37,864 nucleotides of DNA from a virus (IMGVR_UViG_3300046507_000221:1-37864); one strand, 5' to 3'. Positions 24,394-31,914 are shown, counted from the stretch's first letter. Notes: generated by a model from the letters alone, not told the origin. Numbers and translations are program-made.

Positions 24394-25236
24394 ATGACCA
24401 CCGCAGCACACGTTTTCGAACTTTCCCATAACGGCAAAGCGCCCTTCCGTTGCGTTGGCGTGGCTAGCATCCCCTCGCCTTCGTTGGCTGAACAGAACCC
24501 GACCGCGTACAACAACGCGCTCGCCATGCTGCCGAAGGGCATCGGCTGCGGTTCCTGCGCTCATTGCGGGACGGCGATCATGCACAATTACATCATCGTT
24601 TCGTCCGAAGGTAATAAGTTCGTTGTCGGTTCCGAATGCGTCATGAAAACCGGTGATGCGGGCTTGATCGCCACCGTCAAGGCGGAACGTTCCCGCATGG
24701 CTGCGGAAAAGCGCGAAGTTCGCCGCAACACAAACCGCGCCGAACGCGAAGCATCTTGGAAAGCCGAACGCGAAGCCAACGCAAAGCATTTCGCGATGAT
24801 CTACGCTGATTTGATCACCAAGGCACAGCCGCATATGCAAATCGCGTTCATCAAAGACGTGATCGAAGGTGGCTTATCGGGCCGGTTCATTTCCGACAAG
24901 GCTATCAGTGCGGTTGCCCGCGTAATCGAAAGCATCGAACAGCGCGCTATCTGGAAAGCCAATTCCCGCCACACCGGCACCGTTGGCAAGCGTCAAACGT
25001 TCAACGTGGTGGTTGACCGCATCGCCTCTTATGAGCGCCCGTCGTTCGCTGGTTACGGCTATGACCGCGTTTGGATCGTCACCATGCGCGACGAAGCCGG
25101 AAACGCGATCGTTAGCAAGTCAACCGCATTCTGCCCGGATCAGGGCGCAAACCTGACGATCAAGGCGACCGTCAAGGAACATTCGTCATATGATGGCGAA
25201 CAGCAGACAATCGTTCAGCGGATCAAGGTTGCTTGA
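24394..25236 (+). CDS. Zinc-binding phage protein, possible nucleic-acid-binding (280 aa)
   Basis: N-terminal zinc-ribbon-like motif CGSCAHCG (Cys52, 55, 58) with a further Cys82 in VVGSECVMKTG; the motif C..C..CGT.I......G..F.VGS.CV is a recurrent phage/plasmid type. A basic, Arg/Glu-rich coiled segment (about 95-130) follows. The C-terminal domain (TFNVVVDRIASYE, WIVTMRDEAGNAIV, TIKATVKEHSSYDGEQQTIVQRIKV) is beta-rich and OB-like. I infer DNA- or RNA-binding; it is not a recognised enzyme. First gene of a three-gene plus operon. Confidence 0.65.
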   Translation: MTTAAHVFELSHNGKAPFRCVGVASIPSPSLAEQNPTAYNNALAMLPKGIGCGSCAHCGTAIMHNYIIVSSEGNKFVVGSECVMKTGDAGLIATVKAERSRMAAEKREVRRNTNRAEREASWKAEREANAKHFAMIYADLITKAQPHMQIAFIKDVIEGGLSGRFISDKAISAVARVIESIEQRAIWKANSRHTGTVGKRQTFNVVVDRIASYERPSFAGYGYDRVWIVTMRDEAGNAIVSKSTAFCPDQGANLTIKATVKEHSSYDGEQQTIVQRIKVA

Positions 25237-25237
25237 T

Positions 25238-25516
25238 ATGAAACTAACTCAACCCCAAATCACGGCCCTGCAATTCCTCGCTAAAGGGCCATGGGTAGCG
25301 CCATGGTGGGGCGGGAAACCGCACATTACACGACCGAAGGAATTGCCTGCCGCAACACTTAGCAAGCTTGTAACGCTGCGCTATGTCAGGATTATGCACG
25401 TTGGGCGGTTCGATCCCGTCACAACGATCACCGAAGCCGGGTTGAAAGCTCTGAACGACACGATCACCGCAACCGCACAGAAGATATTGAAAGGTGCAAT
25501 CAACAATGGACTTTAG
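25238..25516 (+). CDS. Small winged-helix-like protein (92 aa)
   Basis: One base after the preceding stop. MKLTQPQITALQFLAKGPW, then AATLSKLVTLRYVRIMHVGRFDPVTTITEAGLKAL: an alternating helix-helix-wing pattern like small winged-helix regulators (T..Q...L..l......lt..G...L). It overlaps the next gene by 11 nt. Function by fold is only suggestive. Confidence 0.6.
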   Translation: MKLTQPQITALQFLAKGPWVAPWWGGKPHITRPKELPAATLSKLVTLRYVRIMHVGRFDPVTTITEAGLKALNDTITATAQKILKGAINNGL

Positions 25517-25718
25517 ACATCAAAACGTCGTTGCGCTGTTCGAAAGAGCAAAAGAAATCGTCATGTTGTCGAAAACTGAATTGGGTTATTCCGACATTGG
25601 CGACGTAATCGTAATGTTTCTGCGCGCCGAAATCTCATCCTTCGAAGCAATCGAAAAGATGAACAATTTGGCTATCGATTATGAACGCAAGCGATCGGCT
25701 GGAAAATTGTGGCGCTAA
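25506..25718 (+). CDS. Small unknown protein (70 aa), end of the plus-strand module
   Basis: Start ATG at 25506 with AAGGTG upstream; a GTG at 25494 is in frame. Helical (FERAKEIVMLSKTEL, EKMNNLAIDYERKRSAGKLW). The last four bases overlap the converging minor head gene, the two stop codons interlocking (25715-25718), so there is no room for a terminator between them. Confidence 0.6.
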   Translation: MDFRHQNVVALFERAKEIVMLSKTELGYSDIGDVIVMFLRAEISSFEAIEKMNNLAIDYERKRSAGKLWR

Positions 25719-26740
25719 TCGATATTCGCCAGCCAATCAATTTTCATTTTGGTTCGGCAGCGGCAGTTGATCGTTTCGGACGCATCAGCACCAAGCGAGC
25801 TATCACCCGGAAACATCAGCAATTGCCCTGATGGCGTCTTGAACGGTTCATCCAAACCAACGGTTTGACCGTTCATTTCCGCATGCGAATGTCTCACGCG
25901 GCTATCTCCCGCATCGTCCCATTCGCGTTTAACGTCCTTTTGTTTGACCGCGCCCATATCGGACGCTTGCAACAACGCTTCGTGCTGCGAACGATTGAGC
26001 GATTGAATTGTTTCGGTGCGCGAGATCGTTTCACCACGCAATTGCAACAAGCTGGATTTGTAACGAATAACCAGCTTGTCGATTGTTGCTTGATCCAACG
26101 GTTGACCGCTATCGATCGCCTTTCTAACGATGCCGTCAAACCGCTTATCGCGCCGCGCTCGCGTGAAATACCGTTCGTTCAACTCCGAAAGATCGCGACT
26201 TGCGTTCGCAACCCAACCTTCCTGTTGCTGCGTCAAGCCGATAATTCCGCCGACACGCTTCCCGGTGCGCGTATCAATGCGCCCGACAATATCAAGAGCG
26301 GTTGAACGCGGGTTATCGCCAGCCTCAAGACCGCGCGTAATGACGTTGCGGACGTTCACCCGCGCGTCTTCCTGAATTTGAACGATCAGCCGCGACGATT
26401 GCTCTTTCAACCACTGTTCGGCACGCGGGTTCGTCACGTCGAAACGGAACACCGCCCTGCCCGCGCCTGTGTTCAGCACCTTGGGGAAAGTTGATCCGAC
26501 CGCAACGCCGCCTTGCTCGAATACCGTTTGCAACGCTGCTGTGATCGGCCGCAGTGACGCATTGGACATGCCTAGCGTGGTGAACGCCTTTTCATAATCC
26601 TTCGCCTGAACGGCCTTGATCAAGTCTGTCAAAATCACCTGATCGTTGACGCCCTGAATTGCAGCCCGGAAGGCATCGCGAATTTTAGGCGCGAGTTTGT
26701 CAATTAGTTCATCAAGGATTTGTTCAAGCGATTTTGCCAT
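25715..26740 (-). CDS. Minor head protein (Mu gpF-like)
   Basis: 341 residues. Helical N-terminus (MAKSLEQILDELIDKLAPKIRDAF) and the C-terminal signature WDDAGDSRVRHSHAEMNGQTV, LDEPF, PSGQLLMFPGDSSLGADASETINCRC, diagnostic of the phage Mu gpF/SPP1 gp7 minor head family. A minor virion protein near the portal that aids DNA retention and ejection in related phages. Last gene of the head block; the ATG directly follows the stop of a 19-codon micro-ORF. Confidence 0.87.
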   Translation of the reverse strand: MAKSLEQILDELIDKLAPKIRDAFRAAIQGVNDQVILTDLIKAVQAKDYEKAFTTLGMSNASLRPITAALQTVFEQGGVAVGSTFPKVLNTGAGRAVFRFDVTNPRAEQWLKEQSSRLIVQIQEDARVNVRNVITRGLEAGDNPRSTALDIVGRIDTRTGKRVGGIIGLTQQQEGWVANASRDLSELNERYFTRARRDKRFDGIVRKAIDSGQPLDQATIDKLVIRYKSSLLQLRGETISRTETIQSLNRSQHEALLQASDMGAVKQKDVKREWDDAGDSRVRHSHAEMNGQTVGLDEPFKTPSGQLLMFPGDSSLGADASETINCRCRTKMKIDWLANID

Positions 26741-26800
26741 TTACTTGACTGCCATAAGAAAGGCTATGAAACAGATCAGGGCTATTAGTTCGTTTGACAT
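26741..26800 (-). CDS. Possible 19-aa membrane micro-protein
   Basis: Minus-strand ORF MSNELIALICFIAFLMAVK, exactly filling the gap between the head-connector gene (stop at 26805) and the minor head ATG (26740). One hydrophobic helix flanked by charge. GGGTGG lies 8-9 nt upstream of its ATG. Its stop is immediately followed by the minor head start (TAA-ATG), so it could act in translational coupling even if the peptide has no function. Very short; coding status uncertain. Confidence 0.4.
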   Translation of the reverse strand: MSNELIALICFIAFLMAVK

Positions 26801-26804
26801 CCTG

Positions 26805-27167
26805 TTAGCCACCCGCCCGAAAAATAATCACGTTGACCACCGGGGTTCCAACCGGGGGAATGGGTTGAATAGCAACAATTTTATACGGAACGCCGTCCGC
26901 CTCGATTGATCCGGTCATTTCTGGCGTGAACCGAGCATCAACAGGCGCGATAACTTGAAGATCGGTCGCGACCGCCAACCCGCTTTGAACGTACTTGAAT
27001 TTAACGCCCGTCGCTATTGCCGGGATCGTGAACGGCGTTTTCGTCGGCGGGCCGGGGTTATCAACAGGACCGTTGCCCGGCACAACTTGAACATATTTGA
27101 CCAAGCCTTGCTGGAATTCGGTCAACACGCCCCGCGCTACTTCCTGCATTTCATCATAGAACGTCAT
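26805..27167 (-). CDS. Head-tail connector / closure-like protein (120 aa)
   Basis: FYDEMQEVARGVLTEFQQGLVKYVQV...VDARFTPEMTGSIEADGVPYKIVAIQPIPPVG-TPVVNVIIFRAGG: small beta-rich protein with a terminal beta barrel, the layout of head closure/neck proteins. Strong AAGGGGGAA ribosome site. It is separated from the next upstream structural gene (27764) by a plus-strand cassette. Function from position and composition. Confidence 0.6.
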   Translation of the reverse strand: MTFYDEMQEVARGVLTEFQQGLVKYVQVVPGNGPVDNPGPPTKTPFTIPAIATGVKFKYVQSGLAVATDLQVIAPVDARFTPEMTGSIEADGVPYKIVAIQPIPPVGTPVVNVIIFRAGG

Positions 27168-27198
27168 ATGATTTCCCCCTTGTTCATCAACTTACCAC

Positions 27199-27227
27199 TT
27201 GACGATTTAGAAAACCATCACTAGAAA
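27199..27227 (+). promoter_or_regulatory. Possible promoter of the inserted cassette
   Basis: TTGACG, 17-bp spacer, TAGAAA (4 of 6 at -10). Lies 46 bp before the ATG at 27273. The spacer does not match the repeated P1-P5 type. Confidence 0.4.
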
Positions 27228-27272
27228 CACCGTATTGTGAGTTTTTAACCACCATCAGGGAAATCTATCAAA

Positions 27273-27704
27273 ATGGCAAAACCCGCCACTGCTTCCAGCA
27301 CCCCCAAGACGAAGACCGCACAGCCGCCGCGCGTCGCGCCGGTTCTTACTGCGGTTTCCAACTCCGTTCCGATGCCCGATCGCAATGCCAATCGCGGAAG
27401 CAAGACTTCGTATCCGTTCGAAGCGCTGACCGCTGCGGGCATGTCGTTCGGCGTGAAGAACAAGACTTCGAAACAGCTTGCTTCGATCATCAGCAATCAG
27501 AACCGCAAGCCCGGCCCGACCAAGCGCAATCCGGATGGTTCGATCGTCTACAAAACGTCGGACATGACCGACGCGCAGGGCAACGTGACGAAGGTTCCGA
27601 CCAACGAGCCGGAAACGATGCCCGGCAAGCAGTTCTTCGCCGTCGATTGCGATCCGAAGACCGATCCGGACGGCGCCAGCGTTCGCGTGTTCCGCCAGTC
27701 GTAA
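27273..27704 (+). CDS. Unknown protein on the opposite strand within the head operon (143 aa)
   Basis: Basic N-terminus rich in Pro/Ala/Thr (KPATASSTPKTKTAQPPRVAPV), then YPFEALTAAGMSFGVKNKTSKQLASIISNQNRK and a FFAVDCDPKTDPDGASVRVFRQS end. The YPF.....G.SF.V......L...........F......g.RV.R layout recurs in small phage proteins of unknown role. With its own promoter-like element, AGGGAAA ribosome site and strong terminator it is a self-contained cassette (moron-like). The opposing ORF 27713-27255 lacks these signals and is a shadow. Confidence 0.65.
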   Translation: MAKPATASSTPKTKTAQPPRVAPVLTAVSNSVPMPDRNANRGSKTSYPFEALTAAGMSFGVKNKTSKQLASIISNQNRKPGPTKRNPDGSIVYKTSDMTDAQGNVTKVPTNEPETMPGKQFFAVDCDPKTDPDGASVRVFRQS

Positions 27705-27728
27705 CACCGGCAATTCTCCACAACATCA

Positions 27729-27765
27729 CCGCCCTGTAATTCGCTTTACAGGGCGGTTTTCTTTT
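27729..27765 (+). terminator. Intrinsic terminator of the inserted cassette
   Basis: CCGCCCTGTAA / TTACAGGGCGG (11-bp perfect stem, 6-nt loop) then TTTTCTTTT. Oriented for the plus-strand gene; no T tract for the minus direction. Confidence 0.9.
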
Positions 27766-28273
27766 AGACCCTAGCGACGAAGCCCGACACCGCCGAAAAG
27801 CTACCAGTGCCCGCCCCTGTAAGAATGGGGGCCAACATGGCAGCAAGCGCGGGCATCTGAGTTTGAAAGTCGTATGCATCGCCGATTGCGTATGTCACCG
27901 ACACCGCGCCGCTAACCGAAACGCTGCGATATTTCGACGGGTTGTAATCCTTGAAAAACACGCCCGGTGTCTGCAACTGGCGAAACGCCGCTTGATATGT
28001 TGCCGCAAGCACCTCGCGGGGAATGTCGGTGCTTGGTACGGAATACCCGTAATTATCCTGTACACCGATACGCGGCCATTCACGAACCTGATCGCGTCCG
28101 CCGACTTTCAACCCCATGTATTGCGTTCGAAACGCAGCATCCAAATATTCGGACGCCACAAGCAACGCTGCATTGATTTCGTTATCGTCAAACGCGACGA
28201 TCGCGGCTTGCTGCCCACGCGCAACCCAATAGGTTTCGAAGTCGGTCGCATTGCCATAAACCGGATCGGTCAT
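27764..28273 (-). CDS. Head-tail connector, DnaT-like family
   Basis: 169 residues: YGNATDFETYWVARGQQAAIVAF, LLVASEYLDAAFRTQYMGLKVGGRDQVREWPRIGVQDNYGYSVPSTDIPREVLAATYQAAFRQL. The ARG...AL..AS.YLD..y....G.k....Q...WPR.gv...........iP..v..At...A pattern is that of the phage DnaT_2-like proteins found in the connector (adaptor) position. Likely binds below the portal. Follows a terminator, so it may depend on readthrough. Confidence 0.75.
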   Translation of the reverse strand: MTDPVYGNATDFETYWVARGQQAAIVAFDDNEINAALLVASEYLDAAFRTQYMGLKVGGRDQVREWPRIGVQDNYGYSVPSTDIPREVLAATYQAAFRQLQTPGVFFKDYNPSKYRSVSVSGAVSVTYAIGDAYDFQTQMPALAAMLAPILTGAGTGSFSAVSGFVARV

Positions 28274-28287
28274 CTTCCATCCCCGTC

Positions 28288-28322
28288 AAAAGAAAAGCCC
28301 GCTACGGCGAACCGTAGCGGGC
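28288..28322 (-). terminator. Intrinsic terminator within the head block
   Basis: On the minus strand GCCCGCTACGG-TTCG-CCGTAGCGGGC (11-bp stem, UUCG loop) followed by TTTTCTTTT. Lies between the 138-aa gene and the connector gene. Confidence 0.9.
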
Positions 28323-28356
28323 AGGATAGCACATTCCGCCGATGGTCTATAGACGG

Positions 28357-28773
28357 TTAAGCGTTGTCCGTCGCGGAATTCGACTTGATGGAAAGCAGAA
28401 CGTTCCAAGCGTCCTGATTGGACGCGTAGCCGTCCGGATCGATGCCTTCCACGTCGTCAACCGGCTTGCCACCGTTGGCGCCGTCAACGATGTAGAACTT
28501 GTTTTTCTTCTGCATCACGCCGAACTTATCGTAATTGGGACCGGCTTCCGCGCCGTTGTTGCCGGTGTCGGTCGTGATGGTGGTCGTGGCTTTCACGTTG
28601 CGACGCGGGGGCGTGAATTCCGGTTCGGCGGCAGCACGCAACACACCTTGTTCGTCGTACTGTTCATCGGCGACATGCAACTCATGTTCGCCTTCGATGA
28701 AATCGGATGCGTTGATGCGCACCGGGCCGTTTTCGCTCTTGATCACTTTGACTGCGGTTGTTTCGTTGGTCAT
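28357..28773 (-). CDS. Unknown head-block protein (138 aa)
   Basis: Not recognised. MTNETTAVKVIKSENGPVRINASDFIEGEHELHVADEQ, acidic and probably partly disordered middle, C-terminal YDKFGVMQKKNKFYIVDGANGGKPVDDVEGIDPDGYASNQDAWNVL. AAAGGAAAG Shine-Dalgarno. Between the membrane/coiled-coil gene and the connector gene; may be a head accessory or decoration protein (inference). Confidence 0.6.
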   Translation of the reverse strand: MTNETTAVKVIKSENGPVRINASDFIEGEHELHVADEQYDEQGVLRAAAEPEFTPPRRNVKATTTITTDTGNNGAEAGPNYDKFGVMQKKNKFYIVDGANGGKPVDDVEGIDPDGYASNQDAWNVLLSIKSNSATDNA

Positions 28774-28797
28774 AGGTCTTTCCTTTCTCGCTAGAGG

Positions 28798-29244
28798 TTA
28801 CGCCGATTTGGTACTCTTTCGGCCCGCCTCAATCGATTGGGCCAAATGGTTCATTTGTTCTTTCATTTCCTCAAACCCGCGATGCACGTCAGCTTTTAGT
28901 TCGCTGTGCTTGTCGTTGAAGTCGCGCTTTAGTTCGTCCGTCGCCTTATAGAAGCTATCGCGCCGCATGTAGTTTTCGGCCATCTGCGCACGGAAATCGG
29001 AGAACCCTAATTGCAACGCATGGATGTTCGCTGTGATCGCTTCAAATCCAACTTTAGAGTTGGACGCGGCGTTAGCGTTCTTTTCGATGAACTCGAAACG
29101 CAACGCGTTATATTTTTCGGTAGTATCTTTTTCGAGCGCGCCAAATCTAGCTGTGAGTTTGCTTCCGCCGCCGAACAAGTCTTTGCCGAGCACGATTGCA
29201 AGGCTGATGCCGGTGAAAATCAAAGCGATCGTTGAACTGTCCAT
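28798..29244 (-). CDS. Membrane-anchored coiled-coil protein of unknown function (148 aa)
   Basis: One N-terminal membrane segment (STIALIFTGISLAIVLGKDLF) followed by a long charged coiled coil (LEKDTTEKYNALRFEFIEKNA..., MAENYMRRDSFYKATDELKRDFNDKHSELKADV). Start taken at 29244; ATG 29256 and GTG 29259 are in frame. Such layouts occur in phage proteins of uncertain role (lysis, superinfection exclusion or DNA entry). Its place right after the major capsid gene is unusual. Confidence 0.55.
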   Translation of the reverse strand: MDSSTIALIFTGISLAIVLGKDLFGGGSKLTARFGALEKDTTEKYNALRFEFIEKNANAASNSKVGFEAITANIHALQLGFSDFRAQMAENYMRRDSFYKATDELKRDFNDKHSELKADVHRGFEEMKEQMNHLAQSIEAGRKSTKSA

Positions 29245-29269
29245 GTGCCCGGTCATCACTGGATAGAAT

Positions 29270-29307
29270 TAAGACAAAGGGCCGGGCGGTACTTCCGCGC
29301 CCGGCCC
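29270..29307 (-). terminator. Intrinsic terminator after the major capsid gene
   Basis: Minus-strand stem GGGCCGGGCG / CGCCCGGCCC (10 bp, 9-nt loop), then TTTGTCTT. Sits right below the capsid stop and would keep capsid transcripts high relative to the genes after it. Confidence 0.75.
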
Positions 29308-29338
29308 CAATCGTCACGCAACCGCCAGTGGCAAGTTA

Positions 29339-30583
29339 CTAACCGAGAAGGCCCGCGATATGTTCCGGCTTGATCGCCTTCACACCCCATGCCTGCGCCA
29401 CTTCCGCGCGGATTTTCCGATAACCGGCATAGATGGCGACTTCGAACACCATGCCCGAACGCGGATCGGTGATGTTGATCCGGTCAATGGCAAGATCGCC
29501 TTCGTTCGGCAGCGCGGGCGCACGGGCCACAAGCCGCAAAGCGTTCGGCGAAAACGCGGTGCTGCCGACATGCGCGGCAACCACGGTGATGGCGGTTGCA
29601 GATGCCGGGATAGCCACGCGCAAGCCCGGTGCGTTCAGCGTGATCGAACCGCCCGCCGCCGCGCTGGCGAGACCACCACCGGGGGCAACCGTGTACACGT
29701 TGTTGTCACCCGCGAACTTGATCGAAGTACCGGCCGGAATGGTGCCGGAACCCGCCGCCGCGATCGGAATAACGGTGGTGCCCTTCGCGAAGCCCGCTGC
29801 GGTGGTGGTGGAGCCCGCTGCGGTGCCTGCGCCGATCAACGGGACGCCAGCGCTTTCCTTGATGTTCAGGCCGGCAAGGTTGATCAGGGTACCATCGGTC
29901 AGAACCATCTGCGTTCCGGCTTCGTTGGCCTTGGTCAGATTGGTCAACGAACGGAGATTTGCGCCCGCAGTGGTGTCAACAATGAGCGCACGGCCGGTCA
30001 GCGGTGCGCCGTTGTCGTCAAGGATTTTGCGAACCTGCGCAGCATCACCAACGGTGCTTGCAAACGGCGTGGTGCCAGCGGTACCCCACCAACGCGACAC
30101 GTTCGCGGCGGCTTCGGCGGCAAGATCAACTTCGATTGCGTTCGTCAGCGTGCGGAGTGCCTGCGCGAACAAATCCGCCTGCACCGACAGATAGCCCGAA
30201 CCGGTGTTCAACCCGCGCTGTTCTTCACCAGTGAAGCCGAACGGGACGGCCTTGGATTTGGTAATCGAGATCGTGCCGTTGCCGATGGTGTTATCCGGGG
30301 GTTCCGGAATGCTCATTGCGGGCGTGACATCCACCATGCCTTGCTGCGGCGTGACGAAATACACGATCGATTGACCGACCGCCGCGCGTTCTGCGGAAAC
30401 GTCGCGAACAACGGAGGGAATGTAGCCGACCAACTCACGCGAAACCACGTCAAGGCCCGCGTAAAGGTCGGGGATCAGCCGGGTTAGCGTGTTGGCGTAA
30501 GCCGCCATGTGAACGATGGCCGGGGCAGAGATCAGCGCCGACGCAGTGAGCAGCGACGGCTTAATAAGAGACTTCGCGCGCAT
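29339..30583 (-). CDS. Major capsid protein (P22 coat-like), with signal-peptide-like N-terminus
   Basis: 414 residues. NTLTRLIPDLYAGLDVVSRELVGYIPSVVRDVSAERAAVGQSIVYFV is the usual opening of P22-coat-like major capsid proteins; SKAVPFGFTGEEQRGL and the C-terminal DPRSGMVFEVAIYAGYRKIRAEVAQAWGVKAIKP agree. It lies after portal and scaffold. The start at 30583 has a strong TTAGGAG; a second ATG at 30508 has none, so a 30-residue leader (MRAKSLIKPS..., AAYA before Asn31) precedes the conserved part. The leader has a basic start, a hydrophobic stretch and AYA before Asn, like a Sec signal. Confidence 0.88.
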   Translation of the reverse strand: MRAKSLIKPSLLTASALISAPAIVHMAAYANTLTRLIPDLYAGLDVVSRELVGYIPSVVRDVSAERAAVGQSIVYFVTPQQGMVDVTPAMSIPEPPDNTIGNGTISITKSKAVPFGFTGEEQRGLNTGSGYLSVQADLFAQALRTLTNAIEVDLAAEAAANVSRWWGTAGTTPFASTVGDAAQVRKILDDNGAPLTGRALIVDTTAGANLRSLTNLTKANEAGTQMVLTDGTLINLAGLNIKESAGVPLIGAGTAAGSTTTAAGFAKGTTVIPIAAAGSGTIPAGTSIKFAGDNNVYTVAPGGGLASAAAGGSITLNAPGLRVAIPASATAITVVAAHVGSTAFSPNALRLVARAPALPNEGDLAIDRINITDPRSGMVFEVAIYAGYRKIRAEVAQAWGVKAIKPEHIAGLLG

Positions 30584-30682
30584 GTTGCAACGCTCCTAAT
30601 CAGATGATGTTTCGGGATTGGTCTAAGTGCATCATCCGATGCGAAACGCCGCATTGCCATCCGGTCTAGCGACTAGTTGCAA

Positions 30683-30711
30683 TCGGTAAACGTGTTCGCG
30701 TTTTTGGTCAA
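30683..30711 (-). promoter_or_regulatory. Possible promoter for the major capsid gene
   Basis: Minus strand TTGACC, 17-bp spacer, TACCGA, in the 246-bp gap between scaffold and capsid genes, with a terminator upstream. The -10 is weak; the -35 equals that of P2-P5, but the spacer does not. The rest of this gap holds the terminator and no gene. Confidence 0.35.
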
Positions 30712-30726
30712 GCGCTGATGATAGCT

Positions 30727-30777
30727 CAAAACGTAAAGGGCGCGCAGTTTCCCCCATCAAAAAGAACTGCGCGCCCT
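30727..30777 (-). terminator. Intrinsic terminator after the scaffold gene
   Basis: Minus-strand stem AGGGCGCGCAGTT / AACTGCGCGCCCT (13 bp, perfect) with a 15-nt loop, then TTACGTTTT. Separates scaffold from capsid transcription. Confidence 0.8.
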
Positions 30778-30829
30778 CCGATCAAGTCGAGTTGCCAGCG
30801 ACGAACAACCCGACGATGGTTGTTAGTGG

Positions 30830-31681
30830 TCAATCAACGATAGTCACGACACCCTTAGCCATTTCGCCCGCAATGCGCGCCTGTTCATGGCCCGGCATTT
30901 TGTCGTATTCAGCGCGAGCAACGGTGCGCCCGCCGCCGCGATTGCCACCGTTGCCGCCACCGCCGCCGCCGCTGTTGTTGTTCGCCTTCAAGATGACGGC
31001 TTTCTGCGGATGCTGATCCACAAGAATTTCCAGCGCTTCGGCCGCATCTGCAACTTGGCCGGTGTTCTTTTTGCTGAAAATACGGTTTCCGCTCTTGTCG
31101 AAAGCTTCAACTCGCCCATCATCCGCAACCTTCAAATTGTTGCGAAAGTAGGCTTGGAACATATCGAGCGGCATAGCGATGTTTTCGCGAACGAATTCCG
31201 ATTGACTGAAAACGTTGTCAATTCGCAAATCGTTCAGCGAAGATTTCAGCGTGCCGTTTTCCTTCGACAACGTTTCGATCTGTCCGCTGAATTGCGCCTT
31301 GATATCGTTCGTCACGCGATCGACTTCGCCCGCATCGATCAGCTTTTTCTTGTCAAGCTTATCGGTGATTTCGAGCGAGGCCCGCGCCTTGGCCGGATCG
31401 ATGCCCTCGAAAGTCGCAAGCGTTGCTTCGGCCTTTTCGGCGCGCTCGCGGTGCTGCTTCGCTTCGCCGTTGATGCGCGTGATGGCGTCGGAATTCAACG
31501 TTCCTTCGCTGCCGTCCGCGTTGATCCAAATCGGGTTGCCATCCTTCAACTGAATGGCCTTGCCGTCTTCGGTCAGCTTCCAACCGGCCTTACCGGGATC
31601 GAACACACGCAAATGAAGCCCGGCCATGTGAGCCGAAAGAAGCTTGGTTGCGATCGAATTGAAGATAACTGCTTTGGTCAT
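30830..31681 (-). CDS. Head scaffolding protein (DUF6651-like)
   Basis: 283 residues between portal and major capsid. Charged helical core (INGEAKQHRERAEKAEATLATFEGID, LDKKKLIDAGEVDRV, QIETLSKENGTLKSSL) then SEFVRENIAMPLDMFQAYFRNNLKVADDGRVEAFDKSGNRIFS, VADAAEALEILVDQHPQK. This matches the DUF6651 phage scaffolds (rERAEkAE, KKLIDAGEVe, ALe.LV..yP). The C-terminus has a Gly-rich linker (residues about 235-250). Start at 31681 for AAAGGAAAAG; ATG 31702 has none. Confidence 0.8.
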   Translation of the reverse strand: MTKAVIFNSIATKLLSAHMAGLHLRVFDPGKAGWKLTEDGKAIQLKDGNPIWINADGSEGTLNSDAITRINGEAKQHRERAEKAEATLATFEGIDPAKARASLEITDKLDKKKLIDAGEVDRVTNDIKAQFSGQIETLSKENGTLKSSLNDLRIDNVFSQSEFVRENIAMPLDMFQAYFRNNLKVADDGRVEAFDKSGNRIFSKKNTGQVADAAEALEILVDQHPQKAVILKANNNSGGGGGGNGGNRGGGRTVARAEYDKMPGHEQARIAGEMAKGVVTIVD

Positions 31682-31758
31682 TGTCGCTTTTCCTTTGGTC
31701 ATCCGACCATTGCGCCGCTTGCTATCCTGCTCACGACTGGTTGAGTTTACGCACGTAG

Positions 31759-31914
31759 TTACAAAACACCGGATCGCTGCACCTTCTTGATTTCCTCAAG
31801 AATGCGCTTGTTCAGGACATCGTTCGCGCCCTGCAATTTCAGAATGGTTGATTTCATTTCCGCGACATCGCGTTCAAGCGCTTCGATGCGGCGACGATTT
31901 TCAATGTCAGACAT
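31759..31914 (-). CDS. Small coiled-coil protein (51 aa)
   Basis: SDIENRRRIEALERDVAEMKSTILKLQGANDVLNKRILEEIKKV: a heptad-rich single helix. Overlaps the portal stop by 8 nt; longer frame to 32007 lies within the portal. No clear Shine-Dalgarno, so translation may be coupled to the portal gene. Possibly a scaffold helper. Function unknown. Confidence 0.5.
   Translation of the reverse strand: MSDIENRRRIEALERDVAEMKSTILKLQGANDVLNKRILEEIKKVQRSGVL

Noticed and set aside
27255-27713. Long minus-strand ORF opposite the inserted cassette gene
   Set aside because: Arg/Leu-rich shadow composition, no ribosome site, and the plus-strand gene has promoter-like, ribosome and terminator signals.
29360-30487. 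Long plus-strand ORFs opposite the major capsid gene
   Set aside because: Mirror ORFs of a GC-biased coding strand; composition rich in Arg/Gly, no start signals.
30941-30973. CCGCCGCC-type simple repeat
   Set aside because: Encodes the Gly-rich linker of the scaffold protein; explained by coding.
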